Positions 1-9,961 are shown, counted from the first letter of the stretch. The stretch is 64,000 bases of DNA from Linanthus parryae (GCA_023055425.1 JALGPY010000006.1:69658127-69722126); one strand, 5' to 3'. Notes: generated by a model from the letters alone, not told the origin. Numbers and translations: made by a program.

Positions 1-1
1 T

Positions 2-2740
2 TCCTCCAAGGGCAAAGGCAAGTCAGTTGCCAAGTCCAAGGAACAAGCCCTTAAGCCTGTTGGTGGCATTGCCAAGGTCGTGACTAAAGGTGAGTGTCAC
101 TACTGCAGTCAGCCTGGACACTGGAGGAGGAACTGCCCAAAATATCTGGAGGACAAGAGGCTTGGAATAGTGATTCCACCACCACCAGGTATTTTTGTTG
201 TAGATGTCAATTTAACTGTCTCTACATCATGGGTGTTAGATACTGGATGTGGATCTCATATTTGTCGAAATATGCAGGATCTAAAGAGAAGTAAAAGATT
301 GGCTAAAGGGGAGGTAGATCTGCGCGTTGGGAATGGAGCAAAGGTTGCTGCGTTGGCCATAGGCGTGTGCGAGCTATCTCTGCCTTCAGGATTAGTTTTA
401 GAATTAAATAATTGCTATTTTGTGCCTGCTATGAGCAGAAACATTATTTCTATTTCTTGTTTGGACAAGGAAGGTTTTATTATTTCAATAAAGAACAATT
501 GTTGTTCCTTTTATTTGAATAATATTCACTATTTTAGTGCGCAATTATTTAATGGACTTTATGTCCTTGATCTAAGCAATCCTGTCTACAACATTAATAC
601 CAAGCGGATTAAAATAAATGATTTAAATCCTGCTTATTTATGGCATTGTCGTTTAGGCCACATAAATGAGAAACGTGTATCTAGACTCCATAAGGATGGA
701 TTACTTGACTCATTTGATTTTGAATCATATGAGACATGTGAGGCTTGTTTATTGGGAAAAATGACAAAGTCCCCTTTCAATAAGAAAGGTGAGAGGACTA
801 GTGAGCAATTGGCACTCATACATACCGATGTGTGTGGGCCATTTGCCACGCCTGCCAGGGGTGGTTATGTCTACTTCATTACATTTACTGATGATTACAG
901 TAGATATGGATTTGTGTACCTTATGAGGGCAAAATCCGAATCCTTTGAATTGTTCAAAGAATTCAAGAATGAAGTAGAGAAGCAACTTGGCAAAAGTATT
1001 AAGGCTCTACGATCGGATCGTGGAGGAGAATACTTGAGCCAAGAGTTTGACGACTATCTTAGAGAGTGTGGGATCGTGTCCCAACTCACTCCACCCAGAA
1101 CGCCACAGTGGAATGGCGTGTCCGAGAGGAGGAATCGAACCCTATTGGATATGGTTCGGTCTATGATGTGTCAAACCGATCTTCCATTATCGTTTTGGGG
1201 CTACGGTCTATTAAGTGCAGCTTTCACCATTAACCGTGTTCCATCTAAATCAGTCATGAAGACACCATATGAGATATGGAGTGGGAGGCGTCCCACACTG
1301 TCGTTCATGAGGATTTGGGGCTGCGATGTCTATGTAAAACGTTTACAATCAGACAAGCTAGGGCCTAAATCGGATAAGTGTAAATTTGTGGGGTACCCTA
1401 AGGAAACTAAGGGATACTACTTCTACAATCCAACCGAGAACAAAGTGTTTGTTGCTCGGACCGGCGTGTTTCTAGAAAGAGAGTTTGTCTCTAAAGAAGC
1501 AAGTGGGAGGAATGTAGAACTTGAAGAAGTTCAAGAACCACAAATCACTGAACCGATTATGGAACATGAACAGGAACCACAAGCAGTTGTGGAGCTACCT
1601 GTTCAGGTAACACAAGAGCTTCGTAGATCTAGTAGAGTGCGCCAGGAACCCGAGAGGTACGGACTTCTCGTAACTGATTCCGGTGACACGATGCTCATAG
1701 ATGATGAGCCTACTACCTATGAGGAGGCCATGAATGGCCCAGAACCACAGAAGTGGCTTGAGGCCATGAGATCCGAGATGGAATCCATGAATGCCAACAA
1801 AGTATGGACTTTGGTGGAACCACCTGATGGGGCGCGACCCATAGGGTGCAAGTGGGTATTCAAGAAGAAGATCGACATGGATGGTAATGTGATTACCTAT
1901 AAGGGCCGATTGGTGGCTAAAGGATTCAGACAGATTCATGGTATTGACTATGATGAAACATTTTCACCAGTCGCTATGACCAAATCCATCCGAATCCTAC
2001 TTGCAATTGCAGCATACTACGACTATGAGATTTGGCAGATGGATGTCAAAACAGCATTCCTTTATGGGAATCTCCTCGAGGACGTGTATATGATACAGCC
2101 GGAGGGTTTTGAGGATCCAAAGCAAGCCAACAAAGTCTGTAAGCTGCAACGATCCATTTATGGATTGAAGCAAGCTTCTAGGAGTTGGAATCGACGTTTT
2201 GATGAAGTGGTCAAAGAGTTTGGCTTCATCATAAACGAAGATGAGTCTTGTGTCTACAAGAAGGTTAGTGGGAGCTCTGTAGCTTTTCTGGTCTTGTATG
2301 TGGATGACATACTACTCATTGGAAACGACATTCCCATGCTGCAATCTGTTAAAGATTGGCTAGGAAAGTGTTTCTCAATGAAGGACTTAGGGGAAGCAGC
2401 CTATATACTCGGTATAAAGATCTATAGAGATAGATCTAAGAGGTTGCTAGGCCTAAGTCAAAGTACATATATTGACAAGGTGTTGAAACGGTTCAACATG
2501 CAAGATTCCAAGAAGGGATTCTTGCCCATGTCACATGGAATCACTCTTTCGAAGAGTGGTTGTCCTTCCAATGAGATTGAGAAGGAACGCATGAGTAGGA
2601 TTCCCTATGCCTCGGCCATAGGATCCATCATGTACGCCATGTTATGTACTAGACCAGATGTGTCATATGCCTTGAGTATGACAAGCAGATACCAATCCAA
2701 TCCGGGTGAGAGTCACTGGATTGCTGTCATATGCCTTTGA
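2..2740 (+). CDS. copia A gag(end)-protease-integrase-RT polyprotein, 3'-truncated
   Basis: The reading frame is open from base 2, so the gag start is outside the window. In order it shows a CCHC zinc knuckle (CHYCSQPGHWRRNC, about 99-140), an aspartic protease (WVLDTGCGSH, about 229), a GAG-pre-integrase HHCC region (LWHCRLGHIN, about 640), an integrase core (HTDVCGPF, then DRGGEY near 1015-1032, then a Glu in SERRNR near 1120) and a reverse transcriptase with intact YVDD (about 2299). It lacks the RNase H domain: after about 2729 the sequence departs from the matching copy at 22900 and stops at 2740. All upstream catalytic motifs look intact, so the loss of RNase H is the main lesson. It should not be autonomous. 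Confidence 0.9.
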   Translation, partial: SSKGKGKSVAKSKEQALKPVGGIAKVVTKGECHYCSQPGHWRRNCPKYLEDKRLGIVIPPPPGIFVVDVNLTVSTSWVLDTGCGSHICRNMQDLKRSKRLAKGEVDLRVGNGAKVAALAIGVCELSLPSGLVLELNNCYFVPAMSRNIISISCLDKEGFIISIKNNCCSFYLNNIHYFSAQLFNGLYVLDLSNPVYNINTKRIKINDLNPAYLWHCRLGHINEKRVSRLHKDGLLDSFDFESYETCEACLLGKMTKSPFNKKGERTSEQLALIHTDVCGPFATPARGGYVYFITFTDDYSRYGFVYLMRAKSESFELFKEFKNEVEKQLGKSIKALRSDRGGEYLSQEFDDYLRECGIVSQLTPPRTPQWNGVSERRNRTLLDMVRSMMCQTDLPLSFWGYGLLSAAFTINRVPSKSVMKTPYEIWSGRRPTLSFMRIWGCDVYVKRLQSDKLGPKSDKCKFVGYPKETKGYYFYNPTENKVFVARTGVFLEREFVSKEASGRNVELEEVQEPQITEPIMEHEQEPQAVVELPVQVTQELRRSSRVRQEPERYGLLVTDSGDTMLIDDEPTTYEEAMNGPEPQKWLEAMRSEMESMNANKVWTLVEPPDGARPIGCKWVFKKKIDMDGNVITYKGRLVAKGFRQIHGIDYDETFSPVAMTKSIRILLAIAAYYDYEIWQMDVKTAFLYGNLLEDVYMIQPEGFEDPKQANKVCKLQRSIYGLKQASRSWNRRFDEVVKEFGFIINEDESCVYKKVSGSSVAFLVLYVDDILLIGNDIPMLQSVKDWLGKCFSMKDLGEAAYILGIKIYRDRSKRLLGLSQSTYIDKVLKRFNMQDSKKGFLPMSHGITLSKSGCPSNEIEKERMSRIPYASAIGSIMYAMLCTRPDVSYALSMTSRYQSNPGESHWIAVICL

Positions 2741-2800
2741 GGAGACATTTGTGCATTCTTATTTTTCCCCCACCAAAAAAAAATTAAAATTAGTTTGTAA
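2730..2800 (+). other. junction segment replacing RNase H of copia A
   Basis: About 71 bases lie between the RT break and the LTR start. They do not match the corresponding part of copy B, which continues into RNase H. The segment ends in a purine/A-rich stretch (2775-2800), not the purine tract seen before the LTR of B. This marks an internal deletion with replacement by unidentified sequence. Confidence 0.6.
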
Positions 2801-3185
2801 TGTTGGAATAGATGCCCTAGAGGCAATCTAGTTTAGTATGAATTTGTATATGGCTAGAAAATTCATTTATTATTTATTGGATAATTAATATAATGAAGTC
2901 CTTAGATTTACAATTGTGTTGTTTATCTTAAATATCCCTAGTCATGTATAATGATTAAATGGGACAATCATCTATAGAATAGTATGGGGTTGGATTGATA
3001 TGGAGATATCACGATCCAACACATAGGTGTGCATTACGGAATGTTGCACTGGATTGACCCATCACCGAGAAGGCTACATACATGTTATGTTGAGTCATAA
3101 GTGCTTCTCGGGTGCAATGGTATTGTCATCCTTAGACTTGAAGTCACTAGATATTCTAGTTGTGGATCATTGTGATCTTGGTAGC
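2801..3185 (+). repeat. 3' LTR of copia A, first segment
   Basis: Starts TGTTGGAATAGATGCCC and aligns with the LTR of copy B from 23496. It is interrupted at 3185 by the Tat insertion and continues at 18561. Together the two pieces make about 1.43 kb, against 1424 bp for the LTR of B. Confidence 0.85.
3181..3185 (+). repeat. left target-site duplication of the Tat element (GTAGC)
   Basis: The five bases before the Tat 5' LTR are GTAGC; the five after its 3' LTR are GTATC. The uninterrupted LTR of copy B reads GGTAGCGTCAAACGC here, which confirms the insertion point and identifies GTATC as the mutated copy. Confidence 0.8.
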
Positions 3186-3812
3186 TGTAGATACTGCTTT
3201 CTGACATGACAGATCTTGGCCACGTGGCAGCCATCCAGCACACCATATTGTGCTCCGTACACACAGGATCACCAGCCGAGCTGATCCATGTGGGGGCTGC
3301 GAGACAGAGCCCTCGCATACCACTGCACGGGACTTGTAGGGACTTAGTGGTTTGGAGGCTAGAGTAAGCCCTGTCGCGTGCGAGCCAAGCCCGCGCGCGA
3401 CCTTTAGTAACTGTTTTGAGAGATCTATGGCACGAGCTCCCTAGACCCGGTCAAACCGGTCAAACCCGGTCAACCTCGTAACGGTTCCGGTATTCGCGCA
3501 CCACGTGCTGTAACGGTTCCTATATACTCGGACGAACGTGCCGTTATGGTTAAGCTAATTAAGCCGCCATTAATGGGCGCATTAACCACACTACAACGGT
3601 CACGTTCTCCAGTATATATAGATCCTCAACCTTTCCATACAAAAGAGAACACACTTGTCATACGCGGAAGCTCTGCCAAACCTCTGTCTCTCTCTCAGAC
3701 ATTGCTACTGACTTACTCTCTCCCTACACACACCCCTATTCTTCCTGTGCGATCCTTGATCCACTACACACGGTGCACACGGAGGTCTCCCCGCCGGAAT
3801 CTCTCGCGCACA
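3186..3812 (+). repeat. 5' LTR of the Tat element
   Basis: Begins TGTAGATACTGC and ends CGCGCACA, with TG...CA termini. It matches 17929-18555 over all 627 positions with two substitutions and no gap. A TATATATAG motif at about 3613-3621 is a plausible core promoter for the genomic transcript. Confidence 0.95.
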
Positions 3813-3815
3813 TTT

Positions 3816-3835
3816 TGGTGAACCCGACGTGAATC
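3816..3835 (+). other. primer-binding site of the Tat element, probably tRNA-Trp
   Basis: TGGTGAACCCGACGTGAATC lies three bases after the LTR. TGG is complementary to the CCA end of a tRNA. From memory, the whole 20-mer is complementary to the 3' end of plant tRNA-Trp. Comparison with a tRNA set would settle the assignment. Confidence 0.72.
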
Positions 3836-3853
3836 TTACCGGCAAAAGCAACC

Positions 3854-6223
3854 ATGCCTCAGGAGGATGATGTCAGCAACCGATCGCCTTCCACCGAAAC
3901 TCCCTCGGGAGACGAGACCCGCCGTACTCCGACGACTCCCGGCGAAGCACCGACGCTAGAGTCTTTGGACGCCACCGTCCAAAGTCAGGCGAAAGCTCTT
4001 AAGTCTCAATCCGCGCAACTAGAACAAATCTTGGCTGTTCTGGGCACCCTCGCACCAAATCCTCCGCCAGCCACCGCTATCCCTCAGGGAGGAGGAACCC
4101 CTACTGCTCCAGGATTGGGAGTGCCAGCTACACCTCCCAACCCTCATCTGCAGACTCCACCGTCGGCTGCGCAACTGCCTTCGGTTCAAGGATCAACGGC
4201 ACAAATGCTGCCTCCTGCTGCTCACGCTCCTCAGCCCTCGGCTTTGGCGTCCAACCCAACTTTGCAGTACCCTTTGCCTCCCCCAACGATGATCTGGGGA
4301 AATACGGGTACTCAGTATGCTCCCAATCCTCCGACGGCATATGTGTCGCCACCACCCACGGCGACCCCTCCAGCAACTACCGAGGGGAGCATTCCAGAAT
4401 GCATGACGTCTTTGCAAAAGCGCGTGGACACCATCCTGGCTCATCAGTCATTCGCGGATACCATTATCCCGAAGCTAGACAATGATCCACCTATTCCGCG
4501 AGAGATCTATCTCATGCCTAACCCGGCGGGGTACAAGGCTCCCAAATGGGATAAGTTCGAGGACGTCAATGGAAACGCTCATGAGCATGTCATGCGTTTC
4601 ATTGATGTCATGGGTCCACACGGAGCCGATCCCAAACTGCTGATGCGAGAATTCCCAAAATCTCTTGGGAATGTAGCATACAAATGGTACCGGACATTGG
4701 AGGCCGGATCCGTAAAGACTTGGGACGACATGGTCCAAAAGTTCTATACCAAGTTCTTTCAAATGGAGGAAAAGGTGACAATGATCCATCTCTCGCGGAT
4801 GTATCAGAAGCGCGAGGAGGATGGGATCACCTTCATCAAGAAATTCCGGGCGAAATCCTTAAAGTGCAAAGATCCAATGCCCGAAAGCCGGCTCGTGGAG
4901 ATATGCCTACAGTGCATGCGAGATGAATACAAAGGTATGCTCATTAATTTGCAAACACCTACGTTTTCAAAACTAATCGAATGCACGAAGAACATCGAGC
5001 CCATAGTCGAGAGACAGAAAAAGAAGAACGCTCCAGAGCGACCTGCGAGCGGCACCACTTACAAGATCGGAAGGTTCAGCTACAAGCGGGGACGCGAAGC
5101 TGAAGTCAACACAGTTTCGCCCCAGAAACAAGCGAAGGTTGTGAACTTCGATGTACCGCCTCTGCCATGCTCGGTAGAGGAAGCGAGTGACCTCTGCAAA
5201 CAGTGGCGCAAGGACGGCGTCCTGCCACCGCTCGAGAAAATACCCTCCAAGGAGATGGTGAGGGACCCTAAGTGGTGCGAGTACCACGGCAAGATCATGC
5301 ATCCCACCGCCGAGTGCAAGAAACTCAGGTTCGCATTCGATCAGAAGATGAAGAACGGCGAGCTAATCGTCAGCGACAACAGGAAGGACGTGCGCAACAA
5401 CCCGCTTCCTGCCCATACAGAGTCAGGCTCGAAAGGCAAAGAGGTCGCCATGATCTCGATCGTAGACCTGGAGGAAGTCGCAGAGGATGGTCTACCCATC
5501 ATTGCTGAGGTCCATCAAGACGAAGACTATAGCATGGACACGGAGGATGAACGTGCCGACCGCATGAAAGGGTCGCATGGCTTCAACAAATTCTTCGACG
5601 AGATGAATTTCTCCGAGAGGTGCCGGGCTGATATGACGAAAGCAATCTTAAGGATAGCGGAGGACTACGAAGAAGACCTCGTGGATTCCAACGGGAAGGT
5701 CATCAGGGCGTCTCGTTCCACAGAAAAGATCATGACCTTTTCTGCCAGCGACAAGAAGACGGATGCGAGCCACCAAAGGCCTCTGTACGTGACCGCCATC
5801 GTCAACGGCGCCGAATTCAAGCGAGCATTCGTCGATGGAGGAGCAGCGGTCAACGTTGTTCCACTCCACACACTAAAGCTAGCAGGGATCCCCGAGCACA
5901 AGGTAGTCAAACGTCCATCTCCGCTGGTGGGATTCGGAAGCGACTCTAGAATGACGATCGGATGGATCCGCCTGGGCGTCCAGATTGGCAAGATCAAGTG
6001 CTCGGCGAAGTTCTATGTCATAGACGCGAACACCACATACCACATGATTATAGGTCGAGCCTGGATTCATCGCTTCGACGCAGTCCCTTCGACGGCTCAC
6101 CAGGTTATGAAAGCTATATTGAACGACAGAATAGTCGAGATACCGGCTTTGACTAACCCGTTCAACTTGGACGAAGCACACCTCAGCGAGGCGGTGTGGT
6201 TCACTGAGATGGCGGACGAGTAA
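3854..6223 (+). CDS. gag: Tat gag-protease protein, 789 aa
   Basis: Gag builds the virus-like particle. The start ATG at 3854 follows the primer-binding site. The N-terminal third (to about residue 200) is Pro/Ala/Thr-rich and probably disordered. The retrotransposon gag domain lies at about residues 240-365 (HVMRFIDVMG, then KTWDDMVQKF). A zinc-binding-like block CEYHGKIMHPTAEC lies near residue 475. The C-terminal part is an aspartic protease with FVDGGAAVNVVP near residue 660 and IIGRAWI near 735. The active site reads D-G-G rather than D-T/S-G; this keeps the D-x-G pattern and related Tat proteases show similar variants. The frame ends in TAA at 6221 and is the same frame as pol. Confidence 0.9.
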   Translation: MPQEDDVSNRSPSTETPSGDETRRTPTTPGEAPTLESLDATVQSQAKALKSQSAQLEQILAVLGTLAPNPPPATAIPQGGGTPTAPGLGVPATPPNPHLQTPPSAAQLPSVQGSTAQMLPPAAHAPQPSALASNPTLQYPLPPPTMIWGNTGTQYAPNPPTAYVSPPPTATPPATTEGSIPECMTSLQKRVDTILAHQSFADTIIPKLDNDPPIPREIYLMPNPAGYKAPKWDKFEDVNGNAHEHVMRFIDVMGPHGADPKLLMREFPKSLGNVAYKWYRTLEAGSVKTWDDMVQKFYTKFFQMEEKVTMIHLSRMYQKREEDGITFIKKFRAKSLKCKDPMPESRLVEICLQCMRDEYKGMLINLQTPTFSKLIECTKNIEPIVERQKKKNAPERPASGTTYKIGRFSYKRGREAEVNTVSPQKQAKVVNFDVPPLPCSVEEASDLCKQWRKDGVLPPLEKIPSKEMVRDPKWCEYHGKIMHPTAECKKLRFAFDQKMKNGELIVSDNRKDVRNNPLPAHTESGSKGKEVAMISIVDLEEVAEDGLPIIAEVHQDEDYSMDTEDERADRMKGSHGFNKFFDEMNFSERCRADMTKAILRIAEDYEEDLVDSNGKVIRASRSTEKIMTFSASDKKTDASHQRPLYVTAIVNGAEFKRAFVDGGAAVNVVPLHTLKLAGIPEHKVVKRPSPLVGFGSDSRMTIGWIRLGVQIGKIKCSAKFYVIDANTTYHMIIGRAWIHRFDAVPSTAHQVMKAILNDRIVEIPALTNPFNLDEAHLSEAVWFTEMADE

Positions 6224-6466
6224 ACACCCGGGCCTTTCAACCCTACTCCTTTGCCTCTCTGGGAGCACATCAAGGACCAGTCACCTGCGGGCGTGATGGT
6301 GACAAGGGAAGATGCCAAGGAAAAGTCGCCTACACGCGAAGAGGCGCCACGTATCGCATATCATCGAAAGAATGTGTACACCTTGAAGAGGATCGCAAAG
6401 CATGACCCCGAGGGCAAGGAGATAGAGAGCTTCTACGCCAATGGGAAGAAATGCTATCGCATATGA
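6224..6466 (+). CDS. in-frame linker between gag-protease and pol
   Basis: This stretch stays open in the gag/pol frame from the gag TAA (6221-6223) to a TGA (6464-6466). It encodes a basic, hydrophilic linker with no recognised domain. Because gag, linker and pol share one frame, the ancestral reading was probably a single gag-pol frame, or a fusion made by stop suppression. The TGA may be a mutated CGA; no sister copy is present to show it. Confidence 0.6.
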   Translation, partial: TPGPFNPTPLPLWEHIKDQSPAGVMVTREDAKEKSPTREEAPRIAYHRKNVYTLKRIAKHDPEGKEIESFYANGKKCYRI

Positions 6467-6478
6467 AGGTGCGCGGGG

Positions 6479-9400
6479 ATGTCCTCACACGGGCATGGGG
6501 ATGTCCCTGAGCAAATCAATCAAATCGAGCAAGTTGCGCTGACGAAAGAGCCAACACAAGATACTCCAGACGAGAAACTCAAAGAAGCGCCTGAATGCAT
6601 GGAAGACAGGCCAAGACCACAAAAGCAAGAACTAAAGGAAGTGTTCCTCAGCCCGAACGAGGAAAAGAAAAGGCCAGTCTTCCTGAGTGCGGACCTCACA
6701 AGCGAAGAGGAACAAGGACTGCTGCAGCTCCTAACTGAGTACAAGGACGTGTTCGCATGGGAATATGATGAGATGCCAGGTCTGGATACAAGCATCACCA
6801 TGCACCGTTTGGACATCATCCCAGGGTCTAAACCGGTCAAGCAGAGCACCAGAAGCTTCAGGCCAGAACTCAACGTGAAGATCAAGCAGGAGATTGTCAA
6901 ACTCCTAGATGCCAAGTTCATAGAGCCAAATCATCATCCCACATGGCTGGCCAACATCGTGCCGGTGGTGAAGAAGAACGGACAGCTTCTCATCTGCGTG
7001 GACTTCCGAGATCTCAATCGCTTCTGCCCTAAGGACGATTTCCCACTGCCCAACATCGATTTGCTTATCGATTCAACAGCAGGTCATCGCATGTTCAGTT
7101 TCATGGACGGTTTCAGCGGATACAATCAAATCAAGATGGCTCCCGATGATGCGCGGAAAACTGCATTTATCACTCCTGTGGGGGTATTCAACTACACGGT
7201 GATGCCGTTCGGTCTTAAGAACGCGGGCGCAACCTATCAGCGGGCCATGATGGCTCTATTCCACGACATGATGCACAAAGAGGTGGAGTTCTATGTGGAT
7301 GACCTGGTGGTCAAATCCAAGCACGAAGCGGATCACCTTGCAGACCTGCGAAAGGTGTTCAACAGATGCAGGAGCTTTCAACTGAAAATGAACCCCATGA
7401 AATGCGCGTTCGGCGTGACCTCGGGGAAGTTCTTGGGATGTGTAGTCCATCGCCAGGGGATCGAGCCTGACCCTGCGAAAGTGTCAGCCATCACCAGCAT
7501 GACGCCTCCCCATAATCAAAGTACCTTGAAGACATTCTTGGGAAAACTGTCATATCTGCGGAGATTCATTCCAGCAATTGCAGAAATCACATGCTGTTTC
7601 AGCACTCTTCTCAAGAAGGACGCCGCATACAACTGGGCTCCGGACCATGAGGCCGCATTCGAAAAGCTGAAAGAACTGCTCACGTCCTCAAAGATAATGA
7701 TCGCGCCTCAACTGGGATCACCGCTTCTGCTATATCTCACATCAACAAGGAGATCTATAGGAGCACTCTTGGCTCAGGAGTACGAAGGCCAAGAGAGGCC
7801 CATCTACTATATCTCTCGCATTGTGCAGCCTGCCGAATCAAGGTACACAGACATCGAACGTCATTGCCTTGCTTTATTCTTTGTGATAGAAAAGTTGAGA
7901 CACTATTTTGCATCACACAAAGTAGTAGTGGTCACCAAGAGCGACCCCATAAGATACTTGCTAACTCACACTACCCCGGGCGGGAGACTGGCGAAATGGT
8001 ACATGACCATCTCTCAATACGATATCACATGCGTGAAACCAAAAGCGATCAAGTCGCAGGCGGTAGCAGATCTGTTGGCACAGTTTCCCGACAACAGCCA
8101 CGAACCTGTGATCGAGGAAGAGCTCGAAGGCCCTGAAATCTACGCAATCGACGTGCCCTATTGGACTCTCCACTTCGACGGTTCGTCAACCAGGAAAGGC
8201 GGAGGTATTGGGATAGTCTTGACAAGGCCAGACGGGGAAGTCATACAGATGTCCGCAAAGCTCAACTTCGCTGTCACAAACAACGAAGCAGAATACGAGG
8301 CTCTCATTGTGGGGCTCCGTGCGGCGAAAGCCTTGGAAGTGAGCAATTTAACAGTCATGGGAGATTCCAAGCTGATTGTTAAGCAAGCCTCGGGCGAATA
8401 TGGTTTGAAGGAGATCAACCTCCTGCCTTATCGCACCCTAGTACAGAAACTGATGCAGCAATTCTGCGATGTGAAGTACGAGCACAAGCCCCGAGCGGAC
8501 AATAGGCACGCAGACGCCTTAGCAACCTTGGGATCTAAGGTCAGTATAGACAAGTGCCCCGCAAGGATTTCCATCGAAGTGCGAACATCGTCGGCATTAA
8601 CAGAAGATGCGTGCGACGACCAACACATGGACGACGCGGACTGGCGGAAAGCAATCCTGCAAGCTATTGCAAAAGGCACCAGCAGCGAAAGCTGGGCACT
8701 CACAAAAGGATACTGCATCCACGACAACACCCTCTACTACAAGGGTCCTGGAGGAATACTCATGAGGTGTGTCTCCGAGCAAGAGGGACAACAGCTGTTA
8801 GAAAAGATTCACCAACACGCTTGCGGAGAAAGCGAGGTGTCAATCTACAGAAAGGCTCAGAGATATGGCATTCATTGGCCAGGCATGTCAACAGCTGCAT
8901 CCCTGATACAAGGGAAGTGCGAAAGCTGCGCACTAATCAAAGACTCTCTACTCGTCGCTTTAATCGACGACGACACAGATTGGAGGAAGCCACTGTTCGA
9001 TTTCCTCACCCAGGGCATAGTGCCTGAATCGAGAAAAGAAGCAGAAAAATTAAAAAGGAAAGCGTCTCGATACGTGGTACAGGAAAACCTGCTTTGGCGA
9101 AGAGGTCACGAGGGCAACTTGCTGCGATGTCTAGACGGCAGAGAAGCACAAGAAGTCATGGACCTTTCTCATCAGGTGGAACACCAAGGAGGTGCGAAAT
9201 TATGCAGACAACTCCTCTCGATCGGATACTTCTGGCCCACAATGGAAGTCGATTGCCGCACCAAAGTGCGACGCTGCCAAGAATGCCAATTCAAAGGGAA
9301 CCTAGTGCACGCTCCCGCCGTGGATTTACATGCATTAGGGACGCCATGGCCATTTCACACATGGGCTCTGGACTTCATCGGGCCCATCCGACCGACGTCG

Positions 9401-9961
9401 CATGGGAATCATTTCATTCTCACCGCAACCGAGCTGTTTACCAAGTGGGTGGAAGCAATACCACTGAAGACGGCAAATGCGTTGGCTGTGGTCACCTTTA
9501 TCCAAGAAAGCATCATATGCAGGTTCGGAATCCCAAACACCATTCTTTCAGATAACGGTACTCCTTTTGTTAATCGCCAGGTAGCTGCGAAATTAGCGGA
9601 GTACAATATCAGGCAAATATGTTCTACCCCTTACTACCCGAAGGGAAACGGACAAGCCGAAGCAACTAACAAGACGCTGTTAAGAATATTGAGCAAAATG
9701 GTCGCAGATGACCACAAGAAGTGGGCCGACTCTCTAAGCATAGCTCTGTGGGCCTACAGAACTTCTCCAAGAACACCCACAGGGGCCTCGCCATTCCTAC
9801 TGTGTTATGGGGCCGAAGCTGTGGTACCTGCGGAGGTTAGAGTCAATTCGGCAAGGCTGGCCTTCCATGCACTCTATGAAAATCAACGTGATCATGACTT
9901 AATCTTGCTGGAAGAGAAGCGAGAACAAGCCAAAAGGACTAACAAGCGGTACCAGGAATGA
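6479..9961 (+). CDS. pol: Tat pol: RT, RNase H, second RNase H, integrase (1160 aa)
   Basis: Copies the element RNA and integrates the cDNA. The reverse transcriptase spans about residues 125-320, with FSFMDGFSGYNQI and FYVDDLVV near 270. The Ty3-type RNase H follows at about 414-500; it reads LYLTST where an Asp is expected, so it is probably inactive. A second RNase H at about 562-690 keeps its acidic set (HFDGSS, NEAEYEA, MGDSK, RHADALA); this extra domain marks the Tat lineage. Then come two tandem zinc-binding modules (about 718-821 and 830-938) and the integrase core (LDFIGP, LSDNGTPF, GQAEATNK). The TGA at 9959-9961 stops the frame before the integrase C-terminus, which continues in the same frame to 10204. 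ATG 6479 is a convenience start. Confidence 0.92.
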   Translation: MSSHGHGDVPEQINQIEQVALTKEPTQDTPDEKLKEAPECMEDRPRPQKQELKEVFLSPNEEKKRPVFLSADLTSEEEQGLLQLLTEYKDVFAWEYDEMPGLDTSITMHRLDIIPGSKPVKQSTRSFRPELNVKIKQEIVKLLDAKFIEPNHHPTWLANIVPVVKKNGQLLICVDFRDLNRFCPKDDFPLPNIDLLIDSTAGHRMFSFMDGFSGYNQIKMAPDDARKTAFITPVGVFNYTVMPFGLKNAGATYQRAMMALFHDMMHKEVEFYVDDLVVKSKHEADHLADLRKVFNRCRSFQLKMNPMKCAFGVTSGKFLGCVVHRQGIEPDPAKVSAITSMTPPHNQSTLKTFLGKLSYLRRFIPAIAEITCCFSTLLKKDAAYNWAPDHEAAFEKLKELLTSSKIMIAPQLGSPLLLYLTSTRRSIGALLAQEYEGQERPIYYISRIVQPAESRYTDIERHCLALFFVIEKLRHYFASHKVVVVTKSDPIRYLLTHTTPGGRLAKWYMTISQYDITCVKPKAIKSQAVADLLAQFPDNSHEPVIEEELEGPEIYAIDVPYWTLHFDGSSTRKGGGIGIVLTRPDGEVIQMSAKLNFAVTNNEAEYEALIVGLRAAKALEVSNLTVMGDSKLIVKQASGEYGLKEINLLPYRTLVQKLMQQFCDVKYEHKPRADNRHADALATLGSKVSIDKCPARISIEVRTSSALTEDACDDQHMDDADWRKAILQAIAKGTSSESWALTKGYCIHDNTLYYKGPGGILMRCVSEQEGQQLLEKIHQHACGESEVSIYRKAQRYGIHWPGMSTAASLIQGKCESCALIKDSLLVALIDDDTDWRKPLFDFLTQGIVPESRKEAEKLKRKASRYVVQENLLWRRGHEGNLLRCLDGREAQEVMDLSHQVEHQGGAKLCRQLLSIGYFWPTMEVDCRTKVRRCQECQFKGNLVHAPAVDLHALGTPWPFHTWALDFIGPIRPTSHGNHFILTATELFTKWVEAIPLKTANALAVVTFIQESIICRFGIPNTILSDNGTPFVNRQVAAKLAEYNIRQICSTPYYPKGNGQAEATNKTLLRILSKMVADDHKKWADSLSIALWAYRTSPRTPTGASPFLLCYGAEAVVPAEVRVNSARLAFHALYENQRDHDLILLEEKREQAKRTNKRYQE
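8628..9291 (+). repeat. tandem duplication of the integrase linker and zinc-finger module in pol
   Basis: Two protein blocks share one layout: DDADWRK..., then LLRC/LMRC-type text, a His region, a YGIHWP/IGYFWP motif and C-x2-C. Block 1 is 8628-8938 (DDADWRKA to CESC). Block 2 is 8965-9291 (DDTDWRKP to CQEC). Block 2 keeps H-x3-H and C-x2-C (HQVEH ... CQEC). Block 1 has HQHAC with the second His position changed. The copies are diverged, so the duplication is not recent. Confidence 0.7.

Larger units (their letters stand above)
1..3185 (+). mobile_element. Ty1/copia element A (Angela/BARE-like), left part
   Basis: Copia element whose 5' LTR and gag start lie left of the window. Protein order is zinc knuckle, protease, integrase, reverse transcriptase, which is the copia order. 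Its 3' LTR starts at 2801 (TGTTGGAATAGATGCCC) and is broken at 3185 by the Tat element; the LTR resumes at 18561 and ends at 19603. The RT motifs and the LTR start closely resemble the Angela/BARE lineage. That lineage call is from memory and is probable, not proven. Confidence 0.88.

Noticed and set aside
4128..4444. Antisense frames inside Tat gag
   Set aside because: Shadows of the codon pattern of gag; no signals of their own.
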